Of a stretch of DNA of 64,000 bases, positions 26,152 to 32,878 are shown in pieces; position 1 is the first letter of the stretch, and every line of letters starts with the position of its first letter. A model generated the notes under the pieces. It was not told the origin of the DNA and made no database searches. It saw only the letters and a program-made list of their open reading frames with translations. Both the position numbers and the translations under genes were made by a program. The stretch comes from Emticicia sp. BO119 (GTDB taxonomy: Bacteria > Bacteroidota > Bacteroidia > Cytophagales > Spirosomataceae): positions 930,001 through 994,000 of the forward strand of contig NZ_JACETV010000002.1 in assembly GCF_013912375.1 (NCBI RefSeq). Reading direction: 5' to 3'.

Positions 26152-28512
26152 ATGCTTAAAAACTACTTCAAAATCGCCTTCAGAAGCCTGTTTAAAAACA
26201 AGGTTTATTCTTTTATCAACATTATTGGGCTTGCGGTAGGTCTGGCAGGTACTATGTTGCTTTTACTCTGGATTGAAAATGAGTTGAGTTTTGACCAGTT
26301 TTATGAAAAAAAAGACCAGATTTATCAGGCTTACAACCGTAATACTTTCGATGGGCAGCTATATTGCTGGGGAACAACGCCTGCCCCTTTAGGGCCTGCT
26401 TTAAAAGCGGAATATCCTGATATAGCCGAAACAGCCAGATTTGTAAGTTGGGGAGGTGAGCGCCTGGTGAGCTACAAAGAAAAAGGCGTTTTTATTTCAG
26501 GTAATATCTGTGACCCCGGTTTACTAACTATTTTCGGATTTCCTTTTAAAGAGGGTAATGCTAAAAATGCCCTGGATGGTGTTTATAGCATTGTGATTAC
26601 CGAGAAAATGGCTAAGAAAGTCTTTGGTGATGAACCTGCCATGAACAAAATTCTGAAAATTGATAATAAGGATAATTTTAAAGTAACAGGCATATTAAAA
26701 GACTTACCGAATAATACCCGCTTTAATTTTGATTATTTGCTCCCCTGGAAATACTTAGTAAAAGAAGGGAATGAAAACTCGTATTGGGGCAATAACTCTT
26801 ATCAGACCTACGTAGAGCTAAAACCTAATGTATCAGTAGATCTGGTGAACAAAAAGATTAAAGATATTACCATTAATCACTCTAATAAAGAGGAAGATAC
26901 TGAGGTATTTTTGCACCCGGCCAAATTCTGGCATTTATATTCAGAGTTTAAAGAAGGTAAAATAGTAGGTGGAGGCATCACTTATGTTAGATTGTCGGCA
27001 ATTATAGCGGCATTTGTATTGCTGATAGCCTGCATTAATTTCATGAATCTGAGTACGGCGCGCTCTGAAAAAAGAGCCAAGGAAGTGGGTGTCAGAAAAG
27101 TGGTAGGGGCCGAGCGCAAAGGGCTTATCTGGCAGTTTTTAGGTGAGTCAATACTGATGGCGACCATTTCTTTTGGTATAGCTCTATTATTGGTTTATAC
27201 TACTTTACCAAGCTTCAATACGCTTACAAACAAGCAATTAACACTTGATCTCCTGAATCCTTATTACTGGATTGCAGCTGTAACAATTATATTGCTGACA
27301 GGGTTACTGGCAGGGTCTTATCCTGCCTTTTATCTGTCTTCTTTCAGACCTATCAAAGTTTTAAAAGGATTTTTCAAGGCAGGTAAGCAGGCGGTTACTC
27401 CGCGAAAGGTATTGGTGGTGATTCAGTTTTCGTTTTCTATAATGCTAATTATCAGTACTATTATTGTTTACAGACAAATCAGGCATGGCCAGGACCGTCC
27501 GTCCGGATATAACCGTGAAAATCTGATATTTATGTATATGACCGGAGATATGGGGAAAAATTATGAGTTGATCAGGTCTGAATTACTGAATAATGGCACA
27601 GCCGAAAGTATCTGTAAAACAAATTCACCCGTCTCACAGGGGTGGAGTGATACCTGGGGTGTGCAATGGAAGGGTAGTCCTGAGAATCATAAAATTGATT
27701 TTGACGTTATAGCATCATCTGCTGATTTTGCCAAAACGATGGGTATGACCCTCGTGGAAGGCAGGGATATAGACATATATACCTATAAAACAGATTCTCT
27801 ATCTATGCTTATCAATGAATCGGCTGCAAAAGTCATGGGTTTGAAAAATCCAATAGGAGAGTGGGTGAAGAATGATGGCAAAACCTTTACAATTGTTGGT
27901 GTGCTGAAAGATTTCATATTGCGGTCGCCATATGGAGAAATGAAACAACTTATCGTAAAGCCTGCCAACTGGGACAACGTCATCACGGTTCGTTTTAATA
28001 AGGGCCGCTCTACTCAAAAGAATCTGGCGGTATTAGAGGCTGTAATCAAAAAGTATAACCCTGCCTATCCGTTCAAATATCAGTTTGTTGATGACGATTA
28101 CGGCAAAAAATTTGGTAATCAACAACGCTTTGGTACTTTTGCAGGAGTGTTCTCTACTTTAGCCATTATTATTTCCTGCCTGGGTTTGTTTGGTTTAGCA
28201 ACATTTACTGCCGAAAACCGCATCAAGGAAATTGGTATCCGTAAAGTATTGGGAGCAAGTACTTTTAATCTGACAACCCTGCTTTCAAAAGACTTCTTGC
28301 GGTTGGTAATTATTGCTTTTGCGGTAGCTTCTCCAATTGCATGGTGGGCCATGACCCAATGGCTTTCTGATTATACCTACCGGATAACTATAGGCTGGTG
28401 GACTTTCGCCTTGGCCGGATTAATGGCAGTAGCAATTGCCTTATTAACGATTAGTTATCAGGCGGTCAAAGCTGCATTAATGAATCCGGTAAGGTCATTG
28501 AAATCAGAATAG
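26152..28512 (+). CDS. MacB/FtsX-type ABC transporter permease (array copy 11, last of array)
   Basis: The protein has 786 residues, the shortest copy, and begins MLKNYFKIAFRSLFKNK. FtsX blocks from about 276 (TARSEKRAKEVGVRKVVGA) and 660 (AENRIKEIGIRKVLGAS). WHLYSEFKEGK and QDRPSGYN place it with copies 2 and 5. The tail is NPVRSLKSE. It is followed by a conventional hairpin with a T-run, not by a heptad spacer, which marks the 3' end of the array transcript. Confidence 0.92.
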   Translation: MLKNYFKIAFRSLFKNKVYSFINIIGLAVGLAGTMLLLLWIENELSFDQFYEKKDQIYQAYNRNTFDGQLYCWGTTPAPLGPALKAEYPDIAETARFVSWGGERLVSYKEKGVFISGNICDPGLLTIFGFPFKEGNAKNALDGVYSIVITEKMAKKVFGDEPAMNKILKIDNKDNFKVTGILKDLPNNTRFNFDYLLPWKYLVKEGNENSYWGNNSYQTYVELKPNVSVDLVNKKIKDITINHSNKEEDTEVFLHPAKFWHLYSEFKEGKIVGGGITYVRLSAIIAAFVLLIACINFMNLSTARSEKRAKEVGVRKVVGAERKGLIWQFLGESILMATISFGIALLLVYTTLPSFNTLTNKQLTLDLLNPYYWIAAVTIILLTGLLAGSYPAFYLSSFRPIKVLKGFFKAGKQAVTPRKVLVVIQFSFSIMLIISTIIVYRQIRHGQDRPSGYNRENLIFMYMTGDMGKNYELIRSELLNNGTAESICKTNSPVSQGWSDTWGVQWKGSPENHKIDFDVIASSADFAKTMGMTLVEGRDIDIYTYKTDSLSMLINESAAKVMGLKNPIGEWVKNDGKTFTIVGVLKDFILRSPYGEMKQLIVKPANWDNVITVRFNKGRSTQKNLAVLEAVIKKYNPAYPFKYQFVDDDYGKKFGNQQRFGTFAGVFSTLAIIISCLGLFGLATFTAENRIKEIGIRKVLGASTFNLTTLLSKDFLRLVIIAFAVASPIAWWAMTQWLSDYTYRITIGWWTFALAGLMAVAIALLTISYQAVKAALMNPVRSLKSE

Positions 28513-28518
28513 GGAGAG

Positions 28519-28566
28519 AGTAACACGAAGAAAGGAAAATGTATTTTCTGCGTGTTACTTTTTCTT
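28519..28566 (+). terminator. Terminator ending the permease array
   Basis: AGTAACACG (28519-28527) pairs perfectly with CGTGTTACT (28551-28559), with an inner GAAAAT and ATTTTC pairing, then TTTTCTTT. It lies between convergent genes and may also stop the minus-strand response-regulator transcript. Confidence 0.8.
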
Positions 28567-28598
28567 TCATTACAATTGCCCTTGATAGATTAGAGGCA

Positions 28599-29288
28599 TT
28601 ATTTATTTCCTTTCAGAAACTCCTCAACCTTTGCTTTATAGCTTCTGCCAATAGGAATAGCGGCCTGATTCCAGAGGATTTTCTGCTGGTTGATGTTTTT
28701 TATTTTGTTTTTGGCTATCATATATGATTTATGCACCCGCATAAAGTATTGAGTAGGTAGGCTCTCTTCATAACTTTTGAGTGAACCCAACACTACATAT
28801 TTTTTATCAGGCAGGTAGAGAATCGTATAATCTTTTAGACCTTTGGCGTATTCGATTTCCCGATAATCCAATAAAATTGTCTGTGTACCAGTCCTGATTT
28901 CAATTTCGTAATTTTTATCAGTTTTTTTAGATTCTACTAAATCAATAGCTCTTTGAATAGCGACTTCAAAACGCTTGAAACTAATGGGTTTGAGCAGGTA
29001 ATCTGCCACGCCCAGATCGAAGCCGTCAAGGGCATATTTACGATAAGCAGTTGAAAAGATAGTAACTGGTCTATTGTTAAGACCTTTCAAAAACTCAAGC
29101 CCTGTTATTTCAGGCATCTGAATATCAAGTAGCATAATGTCTACTACATTTTCAGCTAAAAATGCCTTCGCATCAATGGCGTTGAAAAAACTGATAGGTG
29201 TTTTCAATGATTTGACTTGCGCTATATGATTTTTTAAAACCTGATGCGACAGTGGTTCATCATCAACGATTATGCAAGTGTAGCTCAT
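28599..29288 (-). CDS. LytTR-family response regulator
   Basis: This 229-residue DNA-binding response regulator has an N-terminal receiver domain with acidic pair D9/D10, phospho-acceptor D55 (LLDIQMP), switch T80 and K100 (LLKP). A C-terminal LytTR domain runs from about 125 to 229 (FMRVHKSYMIAKNKI and IPIGRSYK are typical). LytTR domains bind DNA through a beta-fold and usually act with LytS-type kinases. The gene starts inside the stop of the upstream kinase gene (ATGA overlap at 29285-29288), so the two are translationally coupled. It converges on the permease array. Control of the array is inference; I found no clear LytTR box. Confidence 0.95.
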   Translation of the reverse strand: MSYTCIIVDDEPLSHQVLKNHIAQVKSLKTPISFFNAIDAKAFLAENVVDIMLLDIQMPEITGLEFLKGLNNRPVTIFSTAYRKYALDGFDLGVADYLLKPISFKRFEVAIQRAIDLVESKKTDKNYEIEIRTGTQTILLDYREIEYAKGLKDYTILYLPDKKYVVLGSLKSYEESLPTQYFMRVHKSYMIAKNKIKNINQQKILWNQAAIPIGRSYKAKVEEFLKGNK

Positions 29289-30301
29289 GATAAATCCAGC
29301 GTTAAAAGGGCTTTGTAAAGATTTGTATCTTTCTGAATCAATAGTTTATGGGTGTCTTTATAAAACAAAGCCAACTGTTTATTAAGATTTATCAAACCAA
29401 TACCGTGGCTTTTATGTGTTTCATTGGTTTTATAATTGTTTTCTACTGACAGTTCCAGATTTTCCTTATTAATAGTTAATATAATACTGATATAAGCACC
29501 ATAAATTAATTGATTTACCCCATGTTTGAAAGCATTTTCAATAAGCGGTAATAGGATTAGCGGCACTATTTTTTGATCGCTTATATCACCTTTTAATAAA
29601 AAATTGATTTTAGCCTGGTTTCCTTGCCTGATTCGTTCAAGACCAATATAATTTTCAATATTTTCAATCTCTTTTTTCAGGCTCACTTTCGATTCAGAAG
29701 TTTCATACAACATATAATCCATCATTTTTGATAACATCAGAATCGTTTCAGGGGCTTTGTCTGATTTTTCAAGCGAAAGCGCATAAAGATTGTTGAGAGT
29801 GTTAAACAAAAAATGAGGATTGATCTGTGCTTTCAGATAGTTCATTTCAGTATTCAGTTTTTCTACCTGCATTTCACTGATTTGCTTTTTCTGTCTGAAT
29901 CTCTCCTGTAATCCATATAATAAAAAAGAAATGACAAGATATTGGGCTGTATTGAAAAAATAGAAAGGAATTTCAATTAGCGTGTTTCTTTCTTCATTGA
30001 ACCCCATTTTGTTATAGACGAATTCATTCAGAAAATGAACAGAAATGACGTGCAGAATAGTCAGCCCTGCCAGAATCGTAAAAAAAGGTTTATATCTTTT
30101 ATGCTCGTATAATCTCGGAATCAGATAAAGCAGGTTAATATAAATCAAGAGTAATAAAAGCCCGTTTTGCAATAGTAAATTCAACAGATACAACCACAAA
30201 CTATTTTTTACAATATACATACTTCCTATGCCCCTGGGAACTATCAGCAAGAGCCATATCCAAAGATGATATATCCTGTCATTCTGTAAGAGTTTCTTCA
30301 T
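29285..30301 (-). CDS. LytS-like sensor histidine kinase (His_kinase family)
   Basis: This 338-residue membrane kinase begins MKKLLQNDRIYHLW. Four hydrophobic segments fill about residues 12-140, with no large extracytoplasmic domain. A short coiled linker then leads to the His_kinase motif AQINPHFLFNTLNNLY with the phospho-acceptor His, followed by a HATPase with LIENAFKHGV and a GIGL-containing lid. The start at 30301 is chosen because a -7-like TAATTTTG lies at 30327-30320; the longer frame beginning at 30331 would start upstream of that promoter. It forms a two-gene operon with the LytTR regulator. With so little extracytoplasmic sequence it may sense the membrane or a transporter. Confidence 0.93.
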   Translation of the reverse strand: MKKLLQNDRIYHLWIWLLLIVPRGIGSMYIVKNSLWLYLLNLLLQNGLLLLLIYINLLYLIPRLYEHKRYKPFFTILAGLTILHVISVHFLNEFVYNKMGFNEERNTLIEIPFYFFNTAQYLVISFLLYGLQERFRQKKQISEMQVEKLNTEMNYLKAQINPHFLFNTLNNLYALSLEKSDKAPETILMLSKMMDYMLYETSESKVSLKKEIENIENYIGLERIRQGNQAKINFLLKGDISDQKIVPLILLPLIENAFKHGVNQLIYGAYISIILTINKENLELSVENNYKTNETHKSHGIGLINLNKQLALFYKDTHKLLIQKDTNLYKALLTLDLS

Positions 30302-30319
30302 TGTTTTCTGTTTATGATG

Positions 30320-30327
30320 CAAAATTA
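30320..30327 (-). promoter_or_regulatory. -7 promoter element of the kinase/regulator operon
   Basis: The minus strand reads TAATTTTG, an exact match to the Bacteroidota TAnnTTTG box, 19 bases before the kinase ATG. No clear -33 TTG was found. Confidence 0.5.
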
Positions 30328-30431
30328 CCAATTAAAATCGCTGCTTGTTACGAGCTCTCCTGCTATTGGTCTATTATTTAGGTCGTTGGTATAGTATATT
30401 AATATTATACAAAAAACTTAGTGATTTTTGA

Positions 30432-30449
30432 TATGAGATTTTTCTCATA
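30432..30449. promoter_or_regulatory. 7-bp inverted repeat before the TauE-like gene
   Basis: TATGAGA (30432-30438) and TCTCATA (30443-30449) flank TTTT, ending 7 bases before the ATG at 30457. It could be an operator or a 5'-leader hairpin that covers the start region. Confidence 0.45.
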
Positions 30450-30456
30450 CAAAATT

Positions 30457-31266
30457 ATGAACGTAACAGAATTACTGGGTTTTATGTCTTCCGTCCTTAT
30501 CGGTATCAGCCTTGGTCTGGTCGGTGGGGGCGGGAGTCTCCTGACACTTCCAGTGTTGGTGTATTTATTGGGTATCAATCCATTACTGTCAACTACTTAC
30601 TCGCTTTTTGTAGTAGGTGCTACTTCTTTGGTTGGCTCGCTGACCTACATGAGAAAGAAGCAGGTTAATTATACGATTGCCTTCGTTTTTGTTATTCCGT
30701 CGTTTATGGGGGTTTACTTTACCCGCCAATACTTATTGAGCGTTATTAACAAACCGTTTTTTCTTATAGCTGATTATGAGATTCCAAAAAATGTCGCTAT
30801 CATGGTTTTCTTCGGGATATTGATGGTAGCCGCTTCTTATTCTATGATTAAGAACAAGGTTCAATCAGTTGAAAAAAGTCATTCGGACGCACCTCATTTC
30901 CTGTTGATTACCATTAGTGGTTTTATTATAGGTATCATTACCGGGCTTGTCGGTGCTGGCGGTGGATTTCTCATTATTCCAACTTTGGTTTTAATAGCCC
31001 GATTGCCTATGAAAATGGCTGTGGGTACTTCATTACTGATTATTGCTGTTAAATCGTTGATAGGATTTACAAGCGATTTATCAGGTCTCTCAATTGACTG
31101 GACTTTCCTTTCAGCTTTTACTATTCTGTCTGTCACTGGCATATTCGTCGGGTCTTATCTGTCTCAATTTGTAGAAAACCAGAAACTGAAACAAACTTTC
31201 GGGTGGCTTGTACTGGTGATGGGGGTGTATATTATTTCCAAAGAATTGATAAGTTCTTTTGTATAA
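30457..31266 (+). CDS. TauE/SafE-family sulfite/organosulfur exporter-like membrane protein
   Basis: This 269-residue polytopic protein has the two family repeats, GISLGLVGGGGSLLTLPVLV near the N-terminus and GIITGLVGAGGGFLIIPTLV in the second half, each leading into a helix hairpin (about 8 helices). Members export sulfite, sulfoacetate or related anions; the substrate here is not shown by sequence. The start at ATG 30457 (MNVTELLGF, preceded by acaaaatt) is preferred over a GTG at 30421, which would add residues across the inverted repeat. The secreted rhodanese gene follows 44 bases downstream, supporting a sulfur role. Confidence 0.88.
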   Translation: MNVTELLGFMSSVLIGISLGLVGGGGSLLTLPVLVYLLGINPLLSTTYSLFVVGATSLVGSLTYMRKKQVNYTIAFVFVIPSFMGVYFTRQYLLSVINKPFFLIADYEIPKNVAIMVFFGILMVAASYSMIKNKVQSVEKSHSDAPHFLLITISGFIIGIITGLVGAGGGFLIIPTLVLIARLPMKMAVGTSLLIIAVKSLIGFTSDLSGLSIDWTFLSAFTILSVTGIFVGSYLSQFVENQKLKQTFGWLVLVMGVYIISKELISSFV

Positions 31267-31310
31267 ATCAGATTCTATCTAAAACCGATTCAAAACTAAA
31301 GCAAACAAAT

Positions 31311-32534
31311 ATGAAAAATTTATTCTTTACCTTCATCATCGGGCTGTTTACAGTCTCTAAGGCATCAGCCCAATATAAATTTGATAATACGGCGTACAAG
31401 ACAGTCTACATTAATGATTTGTGTAATGAACTAAGAAAGTCATCGAACGCTCTTTTGTTAGATGTCAGGTCGGCAGGGGAATACAGCGATACTTCGGTTT
31501 ATACCGGACTGAATATAGGACATCTGAAAGGTGCGGTTAATATCAACGTCAGAGAATTAGGTAAGCGTTTAGGAGAGTTAAAAGACTATAAAAATCAGCC
31601 TGTTTATGTCTATTGCTCACATAGCCAACGGAGCAGGGTATCTTCTAAAATGTTGGCCGATAGTGGTTTTACGAACGTCGTAAATGTAAATGGGGGTATG
31701 ACAGAAATGAACTTGTTAAGAAATTCAGCAGACCCTTGCTTACAGGATTTGTATGCTACGAATAATCACTTCAAAATACTTTCGACCGGAGATGTAGTAC
31801 ACTTACTATCTAATAGAAGAGACATTTCAATAATAGACGTTCGTGCTGATTCTGCTTATAAAAGTATATCGAAAATAGCCAAACTGAATGCTTTCGGGCA
31901 TATTAGAGGCTCTATCAATATTCCTTCCTCAAAAATCAGCGAATCTCTTTCAAAAATACCTCAGAACAAGCCGGTTCTATTGGTTGATAATTACGGCGAT
32001 GAGAGCATTAAAATAGCAAAGCTGCTAAGCGAACAGGGTTATACTGATGTAAGTGTGCTATTTAATGGCCTGGATAACTGGGTTAGTGAAAAAACAATGC
32101 CTGAAAAAGAAAAATTGTGGATTCACTCAAAAGATTATGGATTTATCACGGCCGAAGAGTTCGACTATTCGATGGCTCATAATCCTCCTGCCTTACTATT
32201 AGATGTGCGAACCAGAGATGAATTTACTAATCGGGAAAAGACTAAAACTTACCTGAATAGGGGGCATATTCAGAATGCGGTGAATACACCTTTGGGAGAA
32301 TTAAATGCAAAGTTAACGGAGATGGCAGCTTATAAGGATAAAAGCATTGTGGTCTATGCTTTTTCTAATAATCCTGAGGCATTTGAAGCCGCAAAATTTC
32401 TGGCTGATAACGGTTTTGAAAAAGTAAAAGTACTGACTGGCGGTTTATGGAATGTCAGATGGAAAGCGGCTAATATTAAAGGTTTGGCACACCTGATGAA
32501 ATGGGTAGTAGATGTGCCATCAGATAATTTATAA
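31311..32534 (+). CDS. Secreted triple-rhodanese protein (one active, two degenerate domains)
   Basis: The 407-residue protein starts at ATG 31311 with a signal peptide (MKNLFFTFIIGLFTVSKASA). Three rhodanese domains follow. Domain 1 (about 33-135) keeps the persulfide-forming Cys, C102, in the loop CSHSQRS. Domain 2 (about 160-260) has Asp226 (VDNYGDES) and domain 3 (about 280-390) has Ala350 (YAFSNNPEA) at the equivalent position. Both keep the LLLDVR or IIDVR strand and the GHIxxAVN or GHIRGSIN motif. Only domain 1 should carry sulfur; the others may be structural or bind partners. The frame reading from 31203 overlaps the upstream gene and lacks a signal peptide. Likely co-transcribed with the TauE-like gene, so it may deliver or detoxify sulfur in the periplasm. 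Confidence 0.93.
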   Translation: MKNLFFTFIIGLFTVSKASAQYKFDNTAYKTVYINDLCNELRKSSNALLLDVRSAGEYSDTSVYTGLNIGHLKGAVNINVRELGKRLGELKDYKNQPVYVYCSHSQRSRVSSKMLADSGFTNVVNVNGGMTEMNLLRNSADPCLQDLYATNNHFKILSTGDVVHLLSNRRDISIIDVRADSAYKSISKIAKLNAFGHIRGSINIPSSKISESLSKIPQNKPVLLVDNYGDESIKIAKLLSEQGYTDVSVLFNGLDNWVSEKTMPEKEKLWIHSKDYGFITAEEFDYSMAHNPPALLLDVRTRDEFTNREKTKTYLNRGHIQNAVNTPLGELNAKLTEMAAYKDKSIVVYAFSNNPEAFEAAKFLADNGFEKVKVLTGGLWNVRWKAANIKGLAHLMKWVVDVPSDNL

Positions 32535-32584
32535 GATACTTTTTATAGAAGTATATATTTCCTTATACAGTTTGTTGAGTTATC

Positions 32585-32623
32585 AGATTCTGTTATTATT
32601 CTTTTAATGACAGAATCTTTTTT
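32585..32623 (+). terminator. Terminator after the TauE/rhodanese operon
   Basis: AGATTCTGT (32585-32593) pairs perfectly with ACAGAATCT (32610-32618), followed by a T-run to 32623. Confidence 0.8.
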
Positions 32624-32637
32624 CTTTAAAATTGCAC

Positions 32638-32744
32638 TGTACGCTGGCGTACAAAGAATGTCCGCTTCTGGACGAATATTAGTCGTGAGTTTTGTTGTAA
32701 TGTATTGATAATAAGTGATTTAGTTCTTTAGGTATGTTTTTTGA
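32638..32744 (+). promoter_or_regulatory. Permease promoter region: tandem 16-bp dyads and a GG-N10-GA box
   Basis: TGTACGCTGGCGTACA (32638-32653) and TGTCCGCTTCTGGACG (32659-32674) share the form TGTMCG-N4-CGKACA and start 21 bp apart. TGTAATGT-N2-TGATAATAA begins at 32696. AGGTATGTTTTTTGAG at about 32730 contains GG-N10-GA, 72 bp after the second dyad starts; the relic promoter has GG-N10-GA 70 bp after its second dyad. The layout resembles activator sites upstream of a sigma-54 promoter, but the -12 bases (GA, not GC) are off consensus. The rest of the gap 32535-32878 holds no gene. Confidence 0.6.
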
Positions 32745-32878
32745 GGGGTATGAAAATAAAGCTATTACTGAATACATGACTCACGCTTTTATGCTAAGAT
32801 TTGTAAACCCGATTTAGTGTAAAATTAAGATAAAATGATAACTTCTCAACTCTTAAATACCCTTTGGACTAAAGTACT

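Noticed and set aside
30302-30331. Longer N-terminus for the LytS-like kinase
   Set aside because: The -7 box at 30320-30327 lies inside it, so a transcript from that promoter could not encode it.
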